Assembly: GCA_964387425.1 (NCBI GenBank)
Contig: CAYLXP010000139.1
Coordinates: 1-13,993, forward strand
DNA length: 13,993 nt
Direction: 5' to 3'
DNA from: CAYLXP01 sp964387425
Lineage (GTDB): Bacteria; Verrucomicrobiota; Kiritimatiellia; UBA8416
The notes under the pieces were generated by a model. It was not told the DNA's origin and ran no database searches. It worked only from the letters and a program-made list of their open reading frames with translations. The translations under genes were made by a program, and so were the position numbers. Positions 6,554-13,993 of the stretch are shown here, in pieces; the first letter of the stretch is position 1, and each line of letters begins with the position of its first letter.

Positions 6554-9520
6554 CTACCGGACTGCATCCAACGAAGCGTCCAGCCGAAGCGTGTCGCCAC
6601 GCTTCAAGTCGAACGTCTTGACGGTATCTCCCAGGCGCACCTTGCAGGGCTTGCCAAGACGGGAATGAATGGTGGCTTGCACCAGGTTGCCGTCGCGCCA
6701 GGTGATGGCCACGTCGAAACCACCTGCGGTACGCAGACCGCTCACGCTTCCCGCCGGCCACGCGGAAGGCAGGGCAGGCAGAAGGTCGATCTCCCTAAGG
6801 TGGCCTTGGAGCAGCATTTCTGTTATCCCCGAGGTGGCTCCGAAATTGCCGTCGATCTGGAACGGCGGGTGGGCATCGAAAAGGTTCGGATAGGTATTGC
6901 CCGTCAACGCTTCGGCCAGCATCTTGTAGGCGTGGTCACCATCCAGCAGGCGTGCCCAGAAATTGATCTTCCACGCCTTTGACCAGCCCGTACCGCCATC
7001 ACCACGATGCGACAGGGTCACCTTGGCGGCCTCGCTCAGCTCGGGAGTGGTTCGCGGATGAATCTCCTTGCCCGGGTGCAGTCCCCAGAGGTGGGAGACG
7101 TGGCGATGTTTGTTGCGTGGGTTGTCCTTATCCTCGACCCACTCCTGCAACTGGCCATATTGGCCAATCTGGTTCGGGATAATCCGCGCCCGAAGATCGG
7201 CGAGTTGCTTACGCAAATCTTCGTCCACGCCAAGAATGCGGCTCGCCTCAATCGTGTTGCTAAATAGCTCACGGATGATCTGGTGGTCCATGGTTGGTCC
7301 CATCACGAGCCCACCCGTCTCCGGGCTGTTGCTGGGACCGCTAATGAGCCACTTCTGGTCACTGCGAGGATCCTCAATCAGGTAGTCGACGAAGAACAGG
7401 GATGCCTCTTTCAGAAGCGGGTACGCTGTCTCTGAAAGGAACTCGCGATCCCCACCAAATGCGTAGTGCCACCAGAGGTGCTGAGCCAACCATGCGCCCC
7501 CGGTAACCCAGATGCCGTGGTTGGCGTTGTTGATGGGCGCCGCCCCGCGCCAGACATCGAAGTTGTGGTGCAGCACCCAGCCGCGAGCCCCGTAGTGCTC
7601 CTTCGCCACACTCCGGCCGGATTGCCCCAAGTCCCTGAGTGCCTCGAACAGGGGCTGCCCGCATTCCGCGAGGTTGGTGAGCTCCGATGGCCAGTAGTTC
7701 ATCTCGGTGTTGATGTTGATCGTGTACTTGCTGTCCCAGGGCGGGCGCTTGGACTCGTTCCACAGTCCCTGCAAGTTGGCCGGCTGACCACCCGGTCTGC
7801 TGCATGCAATCAACAGGTAACGTCCATACTGGAAGAACAGGCTGGCCAGTTGCGGATCGTCGGCACTGAATGCCTTGACCCGCTTGTCCGTTGCCAGCCG
7901 GGCCTTCTCTGTGGTGCCCAGGTCGAGTTTCACCCTGCGAAATAGCGACTGGTAGTCGTCTACATGACGCTGATGCAGCGTTGCGTAAGATTTCCGGGCC
8001 AGGCGCTTCAAGGTCTCCCGGTTCTTGGCGGTCGGGTCACCGGAAATGTCCCTGTAGTTCACGTAGCTCGAGGAGCCGACCAGGACCAGGGTCACGGCAT
8101 CAGCCCCGGAGATTTCAAGGCCTTCATCGGTCGCCGTCACCCTGACCTTATTCCCTTCGACCTCGGCCACAAGACGCGCCTCGAACCTCGTCTTCCCGCG
8201 CTCCACCACGCCACTGAGAACCAGGGAGTTCTCCCCCTCCGCTGTGACGGCTGCTTCTGCATGCGGGCAGGCAAGAGATGCCTGAAAACTCAGACCCGCC
8301 GCCCGGCTGGCTTCCAGTCTTGTCACGATCACATCGTCCGGATGCGAGGCGAAAACCTCTCGCCGGTATTCCACTCCTCCGCTCTTGAAGCGCACCGAAC
8401 TCACGGCCTGGTCGATGTTCAGGTCGCGGCGATAGTCCTCAACCGCGTCGAATCCGGGAAAGTCCAAGACAAGGTCAGCGAAAGGCTGATAGGCTTCCTG
8501 CCTATTGGTGCCCCGAGTCGATACGCTCATGAACTCCCGGTTGCCCAGTGCGTGCGCTTCAGACTGTTTTCCTTCGAAGAGCAGTCGACGCAGCTCGGGC
8601 AGGAACATCACGGCGCCTTTGTGCGCATAGTCGTGCGGCTCTCCCGTGTAGAGCGTATCGTCGTTGAACTGAATCCGCTCGCGATCGATACCACCGAATA
8701 CCATCGCTCCGAACCGGCCGTTCCCGATAGGCAATGCTTCAGTCCATTTCTCCGCGGGTTTCGGGTACCAGAGACTCATGGGCTCTTCAGGCGGCAACGT
8801 ATTGCCGCTGATGTCGCCAGCAAGTACCGTTGAAGCCGCCACACTGGAGGAGCCCCCTGCAATCCGAAGCGCCAGCTTCCCGGACGCCGGGGAAATTGTT
8901 TTCCCCGGTTTTCCGCTGAAGGCCCACTCCCCGAGGACGCCTTTCAAGGGTGACGGCGTCTTGCTTGCCGCACGTGCGGCGACCTCTTTGGCCGTCAACG
9001 CCCGCCCGTACACGGCCGCACGCAGGATGTGACCGGCGAACCGGTTTGCGCCCTTGGGGTCCGCCCCCACGCGGAGCGGAGCGCGGCTCAGTCGCATCTT
9101 CGGAAAGTCGCCGCGGTCAAGACTGGCGACTTCTTTTCCATCCATGTAGAGCTTCATGATCTTCTTCGACGCGCTATAGACCCCAGCCACATGCGTCCAC
9201 CGGTTCCCCGGAAGGTTCGCCTTGTAGCGACACATGCCCTTGGCATTGAGAAAGCGAAGCGAGTTGCCCGGATAGGTATCCAGCATGTAGGCGTCCTGTC
9301 CTCCCGGCAACGACTTGTCCAGAATGCGCCCACCGCCCGAAGGCATTCCCCCCGCTTTCACCCACGCTTCAAGCGTGACTTCGTCCGTCAGGTCCAGGGC
9401 CTTCTGAGGCGCCACCTCGTACATCGGTCCCCCACCGCCTAGCTGCAGTCCATCGCCGAGAGCGGTTCCGAAGTTCAAGAGACAGATGGTTGACAGGATG
9501 AGGCCGAGTCGTATTTCCAT
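6554..9520 (-). CDS. Exported LamG-GH95 alpha-L-fucosidase/galactosidase
   Basis: A 988-residue inverting glycosidase of family GH95, which hydrolyses alpha-1,2-L-fucosyl (in some members alpha-L-galactosyl) linkages. It has a signal peptide (MEIRLGLILSTICLLNFGTA, cleavage near TALG). A LamG/concanavalin-like domain follows (about 25-195; LTDEVTLEAWVKA, RWTHVAGVY, LYMDGKEV). The GH95 part starts at LWYPKPAEKWTEALPIGNGRFGAMVFGG. Family hallmarks are the asparagine pair Asn602/Asn604 in YTININTEMNYW, Glu734 in SNSPETGG (probable general acid), HRGDGGTGW near 841, and Asp890 in FQIDGNFG (probable base). The acid/base assignment is from memory of the Bifidobacterium AfcA work. The open frame extends 168 codons upstream but would overlap the divergent gene. 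The ATG at 9520 has AAGG nine bases before it and begins the signal peptide. It looks intact. Confidence 0.93.
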   Translation of the reverse strand: MEIRLGLILSTICLLNFGTALGDGLQLGGGGPMYEVAPQKALDLTDEVTLEAWVKAGGMPSGGGRILDKSLPGGQDAYMLDTYPGNSLRFLNAKGMCRYKANLPGNRWTHVAGVYSASKKIMKLYMDGKEVASLDRGDFPKMRLSRAPLRVGADPKGANRFAGHILRAAVYGRALTAKEVAARAASKTPSPLKGVLGEWAFSGKPGKTISPASGKLALRIAGGSSSVAASTVLAGDISGNTLPPEEPMSLWYPKPAEKWTEALPIGNGRFGAMVFGGIDRERIQFNDDTLYTGEPHDYAHKGAVMFLPELRRLLFEGKQSEAHALGNREFMSVSTRGTNRQEAYQPFADLVLDFPGFDAVEDYRRDLNIDQAVSSVRFKSGGVEYRREVFASHPDDVIVTRLEASRAAGLSFQASLACPHAEAAVTAEGENSLVLSGVVERGKTRFEARLVAEVEGNKVRVTATDEGLEISGADAVTLVLVGSSSYVNYRDISGDPTAKNRETLKRLARKSYATLHQRHVDDYQSLFRRVKLDLGTTEKARLATDKRVKAFSADDPQLASLFFQYGRYLLIACSRPGGQPANLQGLWNESKRPPWDSKYTININTEMNYWPSELTNLAECGQPLFEALRDLGQSGRSVAKEHYGARGWVLHHNFDVWRGAAPINNANHGIWVTGGAWLAQHLWWHYAFGGDREFLSETAYPLLKEASLFFVDYLIEDPRSDQKWLISGPSNSPETGGLVMGPTMDHQIIRELFSNTIEASRILGVDEDLRKQLADLRARIIPNQIGQYGQLQEWVEDKDNPRNKHRHVSHLWGLHPGKEIHPRTTPELSEAAKVTLSHRGDGGTGWSKAWKINFWARLLDGDHAYKMLAEALTGNTYPNLFDAHPPFQIDGNFGATSGITEMLLQGHLREIDLLPALPSAWPAGSVSGLRTAGGFDVAITWRDGNLVQATIHSRLGKPCKVRLGDTVKTFDLKRGDTLRLDASLDAVR

Positions 9521-9700
9521 AGCGATACACCTTAGGTTTGGGTGAACGAATTCATCGTATAGCGCACCACACGCGCCTACTGTAATGTACCGTACGTTAG
9601 CGGAGATTGAACCCACTGTCAGCAGAAAGCCTGCTTCACCAGAACGCTTGCCTCGACTATCGCCCCGCGCTACGCTTCCGACGATAGGAGGCACGCAAAC
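9521..9700. promoter_or_regulatory. Divergent promoter region, GH95 and MTase operon
   Basis: These 180 bases must carry promoters for GH95 (minus) and the methyltransferase-GH105 pair (plus). TATACG on the minus strand (9555-9560) is a possible GH95 -10. For the plus strand, TTGCCT (9648-9653) with TACGCT (9671-9676) at 17-base spacing is a weak candidate. The methyltransferase has a strong AGGAGG (9686-9691) nine bases before its ATG. A small AGCAG/CTGCT stem lies at 9621-9635. The clearest element is the palindrome at 9583-9599, listed separately. Confidence 0.45.
9583..9599. promoter_or_regulatory. Near-palindrome, candidate shared operator
   Basis: TAATGTAC-C-GTACGTTA has two 8-base arms around one central base, with a single mismatch. 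It lies inside the divergent intergenic region, about 70 bases from the GH95 start and about 110 from the methyltransferase start. Such sites are typical of dimeric regulators controlling sugar-use genes. No regulator gene is in the window, so the binding protein is unknown. Confidence 0.4.
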
Positions 9701-10867
9701 ATGACATACATCACACATATTCCTCGCGGCGCTCTTCAGAGCGCCGCCGCATTGGCCCTGCTCATCGTGGTGCCATACACCATGGCGGATACGCCTCGCA
9801 TCGAGTTCACCAACGAAGGCATCGCAGCCATACATGAACGCTTCAGCGGCTTTTCGGAGGCTTTGCCTTCCACTCATCTTCTCGGAGTCGACCGCATCGT
9901 GGCTTACGAGGAAAACGAGCATTTCACCTACGCGCAGGGCAAAGCCGGAGAGCGGCTCACGCGCCGTTTCGCACTGCTCAAACCAGGCATTCTCGCCGTG
10001 GACGATATCGATTCCGGGGGTCATACAGACCGGAGTCTCCGAGTCTTCCGACAGAGCGCAGGCGAGTGGACGGTTGAGTCAGTCGATGCTGCGGGAGATG
10101 TGGTCAACCTGGAGCTCTCCGCGAGCGACCGGGTGTTTGACCTGCAGCTCCCTGCTGCCCCCGCGGACCCTGGGTCGATCGCCGTTGCCCGGTCCGACGG
10201 CCAAGAGGTGCTCCCCCGACGCCTGCTCCCTTCCGGCGTCATGCCGCACGGCGAGAACGGCGCCAAGCTGCTGCAGAGATGGGACGCCGCTTATCGCCGC
10301 AAGAAACTGCCCGGATGGGACGTGGGCCGGCCGGCGTCCGAGCTCGTGCAGACGATCCAGGCGGGAACGATCAAACCCGGTCGAGCCCTCGTGCTGGGAT
10401 GCGGCACAGGGACGAGTGCGATCTACCTGGCGGGCAAAGGGTTTGACGTCACGGCCGTGGACGTCGCGCCGACGGCACTCACACTGGCAAAAGCCAAGGC
10501 CGACAAGGCCGGTGTCAGCGTCCGCTGGCTCGTGGCGGATGTCGTGGCCCTGCCGGAGCTCGAACCTTTCGACTTCATCTTCGACCGTGGCTGCTACCAT
10601 CACGTGCGGCGGTACGACGCCAAGGGATTCGTCAGCAACGTCCGCCGCCTGACGCGCGAAGGCTCGTTTTTCCTCCTCCTGGCCGGTAACGCCAACGAGA
10701 CAAGGCACTACGGCCCACCCCGCGTGAAGGAGACCGAGCTCGTTACTGATCTTGCCGCAGACTTCGCCTTCCAGGAACTGCGCGAGATGCGTTTCGAAGG
10801 CCGCGACCCCAACCGCAAGAGTGGCCCCATGGCATGGTATGCGTTGCTGAGACGTCGGGCAGACTGA
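9701..10867 (+). CDS. Exported heparinase-like/methyltransferase fusion
   Basis: A 388-residue two-part protein. Residues 1-30 look like a Sec signal peptide (hydrophobic ALQSAAALALLIVVPYTMA, cleavage near TMA-D). Residues about 31-185 resemble the beta-sheet module of heparinase II/III-type proteins (HLLGVDRIVAYEENEHFTYA, then LTRRFALLKPGILAVDDID). From about 205 it is a class I SAM-dependent methyltransferase related to TehB/TPMT-like proteins: PGWDVGRPASELVQ, motif I LVLGCGTGTSAIYLA (glycines 233, 235, 237) and acidic post-I Asp254 in VTAVDVAP, ending MAWYALLRRRAD. AGGAGG nine bases before the ATG firmly supports this start, so the fusion and leader are real as read. The methyl acceptor is unknown. 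Export is puzzling because SAM is cytoplasmic. It precedes the GH105 gene by 35 bases and is probably cotranscribed with it. The methyltransferase call is firm; the N-terminal module is less sure. Confidence 0.8.
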   Translation: MTYITHIPRGALQSAAALALLIVVPYTMADTPRIEFTNEGIAAIHERFSGFSEALPSTHLLGVDRIVAYEENEHFTYAQGKAGERLTRRFALLKPGILAVDDIDSGGHTDRSLRVFRQSAGEWTVESVDAAGDVVNLELSASDRVFDLQLPAAPADPGSIAVARSDGQEVLPRRLLPSGVMPHGENGAKLLQRWDAAYRRKKLPGWDVGRPASELVQTIQAGTIKPGRALVLGCGTGTSAIYLAGKGFDVTAVDVAPTALTLAKAKADKAGVSVRWLVADVVALPELEPFDFIFDRGCYHHVRRYDAKGFVSNVRRLTREGSFFLLLAGNANETRHYGPPRVKETELVTDLAADFAFQELREMRFEGRDPNRKSGPMAWYALLRRRAD

Positions 10868-10902
10868 GGGAGAGCAGGGACAAAGAGAGGAAGATGATAG
10901 AC

Positions 10903-13893
10903 ATGAAATCGATCCGCCTTTTAGTGCTGACTATGATGGTAACGGCAGGGGCCCTCTGTGCCCGGGACGACCGGGGGCAATCATCCTTCCGCGAGGACGA
11001 CATCCTTTCGCTCATGCGTAGGGTGAATGACTACACCCTGACCCATCCCTATCGCGAGACAGATCGCAACTGGATTCGTGGAACCTGGTACAGCGGCGTC
11101 ATGGAGGCGTATCGTGCAACCGGAGACAAACGCTATCTCGAACAGGCGCAGGCATGGGCCGAGCGGCATGAGTATCAGATTGGGCAGGAAAGATCGGGAT
11201 TCAACCGTCTCTTCTGCGCCATGACGTGGTTGGAGCTGCACCAGATCGATCCGACTCCGCAGAAGATCAATCCTACGATCGAAGCCATAGACGCAGATCT
11301 ACGCTGGTCACCCACTATCGGAGAGATCTGGTACGGGCATGCACCCCATCAGACGAGCGTGAAGCACATCTATGCCGACGGGTACTACTCCTCTTCCGTG
11401 TTTGCCATGCTGCACAAGGCAACCGGCGAACAGAAGTACCTCGATTTCCTGCACGACGCCTTCTGGAAAGGCGTGGAGACGATCGTCGACACAGAGGAGG
11501 ATCTCTACTATCGCGATCCCGGCTATATCGGAAAGAAGTCTCCGTACGGTCACAAGATCATCTGGTCGCGCGGCAACGGCTGGGTCTTTGCCGGGTTGGC
11601 AAGGCTTATACGAGACCTGCCAAAAGATGACCCGCACTACGAGCGCTACATTGATCTCTTCCAACGCATGGCCAAGTCGCTTGCCGGCCGCCAGCAGGAT
11701 GATGGTTTCTGGCGGTCCAACCTGGATGACCCCCAGCACTACACCATGCCGGAGAGCAGTGGCACGGCGTTCTTCCTTGCCGGATTCGGCTGGGGCATCC
11801 GCGAAGGCGTTCTGGACCGGGAGACCTACCTGCCGGTGATCATCCGTGGCTGGCAGGCACTTGTCAGCGCCATTCATCCTGACGGCTTCACGGGCTGGGT
11901 ACAACCCGTGGACGCACAGCCACGACCGTCTCATCCCCGCACGACGCAGGAATACGGCGCCGGTCTGTTCCTGAGTGCCGCGAGCGAGGTGTACCGACTG
12001 GTCAAGGACGGGCTGATCACCACAGACGTGATCCAGGCCTCGCTTCCCAGCCAAAGCCAGATGCTACCTCCGGCCGCATTGAAGGACGGCTCTCTCTCGA
12101 GCCGTGAGCATCCCCTGAATGCACAGATCAACACCTTCCTGAAAAGCCAGCAAGGGCATGAGCTTGCGCCTACCGGCCTGACGAAGCGTGACTACCTCGA
12201 CGTGATTGCCGGACAGGTAAAAGCCATGCGCCAATACCAAGATGCCGAGGGACGGATCATCGACCCGGTTGAGAAGCAAGAGAAGTACTTCACGACGCCC
12301 TGCTATGCGCATAGTGTGGCCGTACTGGCCAACGCGGGCTATTCGATCGACAAAGAGACCGTCGAGAGCGGAATGAAAGCCCTGGATGCATCGCTGAAGA
12401 GCATCGTGGCTGGGAAGGCAGCGGGATCCCACGGGGACTTCTTCACGTGGCCAATTGTCTTTGCCTATGAGCTGTTCCAGGAATCCGCGTCCCAGGCACG
12501 CAAAGAGCAATGGCAGCAGCATCTTGAGCAGATCGACCCCGAGCGCAGTTACAGGGTCTACCGGAAGCCGCTGGCGCCCTCAGCCCACAAGGACTTCTAC
12601 AAGGCATATGCTTCCCACTTCGCCAACAACTGGAACCTGGTCAACGTCGCGGGGGAATGGGGCCGCGTGAAGCACGGGCTCGGGGATCCCTGGTACGTGG
12701 ACTACTGCATGACCATGCAGCTGCCGAACTTCACGCCCCATGGCATGTACAACGAAGGTGGGAATCCCCTACCCTACGACCTGTTCTCGCGGCACTACTT
12801 GACCGGCATGCTGCAGCGTGGATACAGCTCCTTCCTGCACACAACCTACCGCGACATCCTCTGGCGCGGCGCCTGGACCTCGCTTTTCATGCAGTCCCCA
12901 TTCGGCGAGCATCCGACCGGGTACCGCAGCAGTCACCATATCTGGAACGAGGCTGAACAAGCGGTCATCTTTGAGATCTACGCGGCGGCCTACGCTAAGG
13001 CAGGTAAGACCGCAGAGGCCGGTGCCTTCAAACGCGCGGCCCGTCTCTCCCTAGAATCCATCAAGAACTGGATCCGCCCGGACGGCTCCGGCTACATCGT
13101 CAAGAACCGCTATCCCATCGAGGCAAAGCATGGCTACGAACGCTACTCCGTGCATACCTGCTACAACATGCTGGCGATGAGCATGCTGGCCCAGGCTTGG
13201 GAGTTCGCGGACGACAGCATTGCCGAGCAACCGGCACCGGCCGATGTCGGCGGATTCGTCGTCCCGATCCTGACACCCTTCCACAAGGTCTTCGCCAACG
13301 CGTGTGGCAACTACGTCGAACACGACCCCACTGCGGATCATAAGTACAACCCGACGGGACTGCTTCGCGTCCATCTGAAGAACGGTCACCCACAGCTCGG
13401 CCCCTCCGATGGCTGCGCTCCCTACTTCAGTGGTGAAGGCGAGTTCCTGGCCGCGGGCCCCGCGTGGCGCGTCGACGGCAAGTGGACGAAGCTGGCGGAA
13501 TGCAAAGGCCACACGCGCAAGGTGACCGTGCTGGAAGAAACCCCGCAACGCGTGCGGTTCGAGGTCGCCTATGCGGGCGTGAGCCAGATCCTTACGGTCG
13601 ACGACCGCGGCGTGACGATCGAGGACCGCGTGGACCTCGACGACTCGGACGCGATGCGCGTCTACTATCCGATGCTGGTTTCCGACGGCAAGGGCGAGAC
13701 ACAGGTCGAGATGGAGCAGAACGCCGTCACGCTGACGCTTGCCGGCAAGAGCGTCACCTTCGAGATCCTCGAGCCCGCAGGAGCCACCCTGCAGCGGACC
13801 GGCAAGCAACTGAAGCACCGTAACGGCCTGGTAGAGGCAGTCTACGCCGAATCAACCGGCAAACGCATGCGCTATCGCATCAGCGCGAAGTAA
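10903..13893 (+). CDS. Exported GH105 fused to unassigned toroid module
   Basis: A 996-residue bimodular enzyme. A signal peptide (MKSIRLLVLTMMVTAGALCA) precedes a GH105 unsaturated uronyl hydrolase of about 360 residues. It has NWIRGTWYSGVMEAY, YADGYYSSSVFAML with Asp159 aligning with the catalytic Asp of the family, IIWSRGNGW (219-227), PESSGTAFF (283-291) and EYGAGLFLSAASE. GH105 proteins hydrate the 4,5-unsaturated uronic acid left by polysaccharide lyases. The remaining about 600 residues begin after a linker near 395. They look like another helical toroid (NNWNLVNVAGEW 575-586, HGMYNEGGNPLPYD from 613, SSHHIWNEAEQA from 676, RYSVHTCYN from 747) followed by a beta-sandwich. I cannot name this module with certainty; a GH154-like glucuronidase or a lyase is possible. 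The ATG at 10903 has GAGGAAG nine bases before it. ATG at 10894 and the upstream one at 10834 fit less well. Confidence 0.85.
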   Translation: MKSIRLLVLTMMVTAGALCARDDRGQSSFREDDILSLMRRVNDYTLTHPYRETDRNWIRGTWYSGVMEAYRATGDKRYLEQAQAWAERHEYQIGQERSGFNRLFCAMTWLELHQIDPTPQKINPTIEAIDADLRWSPTIGEIWYGHAPHQTSVKHIYADGYYSSSVFAMLHKATGEQKYLDFLHDAFWKGVETIVDTEEDLYYRDPGYIGKKSPYGHKIIWSRGNGWVFAGLARLIRDLPKDDPHYERYIDLFQRMAKSLAGRQQDDGFWRSNLDDPQHYTMPESSGTAFFLAGFGWGIREGVLDRETYLPVIIRGWQALVSAIHPDGFTGWVQPVDAQPRPSHPRTTQEYGAGLFLSAASEVYRLVKDGLITTDVIQASLPSQSQMLPPAALKDGSLSSREHPLNAQINTFLKSQQGHELAPTGLTKRDYLDVIAGQVKAMRQYQDAEGRIIDPVEKQEKYFTTPCYAHSVAVLANAGYSIDKETVESGMKALDASLKSIVAGKAAGSHGDFFTWPIVFAYELFQESASQARKEQWQQHLEQIDPERSYRVYRKPLAPSAHKDFYKAYASHFANNWNLVNVAGEWGRVKHGLGDPWYVDYCMTMQLPNFTPHGMYNEGGNPLPYDLFSRHYLTGMLQRGYSSFLHTTYRDILWRGAWTSLFMQSPFGEHPTGYRSSHHIWNEAEQAVIFEIYAAAYAKAGKTAEAGAFKRAARLSLESIKNWIRPDGSGYIVKNRYPIEAKHGYERYSVHTCYNMLAMSMLAQAWEFADDSIAEQPAPADVGGFVVPILTPFHKVFANACGNYVEHDPTADHKYNPTGLLRVHLKNGHPQLGPSDGCAPYFSGEGEFLAAGPAWRVDGKWTKLAECKGHTRKVTVLEETPQRVRFEVAYAGVSQILTVDDRGVTIEDRVDLDDSDAMRVYYPMLVSDGKGETQVEMEQNAVTLTLAGKSVTFEILEPAGATLQRTGKQLKHRNGLVEAVYAESTGKRMRYRISAK

Positions 13894-13993
13894 CTGCTGA
13901 AGTAACTGCTGCATTCGACAGCTCAACACTTTGGCAGTCAACGCCTTACGTCTCCAAAAGCACACTCACATGGGCTTAGGACGCTATTTCGGT
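13894..13993. other. Tail after GH105 gene
   Basis: The 100 bases after the GH105 stop show no gene and no clear terminator hairpin. They contain the second copy of a 12-base tandem duplication (GAAGTAACTGCT at 13887-13898 and 13899-13910). The copies span the stop codon, so a second in-frame stop follows twelve bases later. Confidence 0.5.

Noticed and set aside
6440..6982. 180-codon plus-strand frame starting in the REP-like hairpin
   Set aside because: Antisense to the C-terminus of GH95, with no domain character.
9521..10024. 168-codon N-terminal extension of the GH95 frame
   Set aside because: It lies antisense to the well-supported methyltransferase gene, and an internal ATG with ribosome-binding site and signal peptide begins at 9520.
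13051..13818. 255-codon minus-strand frame
   Set aside because: Antisense shadow of the C-terminal half of the GH105 fusion protein.

Overview
The window (about 14 kb, fairly GC-rich) reads as a carbohydrate-degradation locus from a Gram-negative bacterium, most likely of the PVC group (Verrucomicrobiota, Kiritimatiellota, Lentisphaerota or Planctomycetota). That placement is an inference. It rests on large multidomain exported glycosidases with Sec signal peptides, no SusC/SusD pair, a LamG-fused GH95, a ThuA-like protein, and intergenic heptad-type inverted repeats of a kind I associate with such genomes. No rRNA, tRNA or marker gene confirms it.

Layout. 1-407: non-coding, with a large heptad-repeat hairpin (about 172-298). 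408-4253 (-): exported GH2 beta-galactosidase with a C-terminal F5/8-type carbohydrate-binding domain. 4254-4944: non-coding, with a candidate GH2 promoter, a second heptad inverted repeat (4692-4859), and the promoter and operator of a toxin-antitoxin pair. 4945-5548 (+): Phd/YefM-type antitoxin overlapping a VapC-type PIN toxin that probably starts at GTG. 5552-5689 (+): a 45-codon remnant resembling the N-terminus of DUF2264. 5695-6357 (+): ThuA-like protein. 6358-6553: convergent gap with a strong REP-like hairpin. 6554-9520 (-): exported LamG-GH95 alpha-L-fucosidase or alpha-L-galactosidase. 9521-9700: divergent promoter region with a 17-bp near-palindrome. 9701-10867 (+): signal peptide, heparinase-like beta module and class I methyltransferase in one protein. 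10903-13893 (+): exported GH105 unsaturated uronyl hydrolase fused to a second, unassigned toroid plus beta-sandwich module. 13894-13993: short tail.

How the genes fit together. GH2 can remove beta-galactose, GH95 alpha-L-fucose or alpha-L-galactose, and GH105 the unsaturated uronic acid left by a polysaccharide lyase. The second module of the GH105 protein could be a lyase or a uronidase. The target is therefore probably a branched, galactose- and fucose-decorated uronic-acid polysaccharide such as a pectic side chain or an algal polymer. The toxin-antitoxin pair and the DUF2264 remnant look like the scar of an insertion or deletion within this locus. The most unusual proteins are the apparently exported methyltransferase fusion and the bimodular GH105 enzyme.
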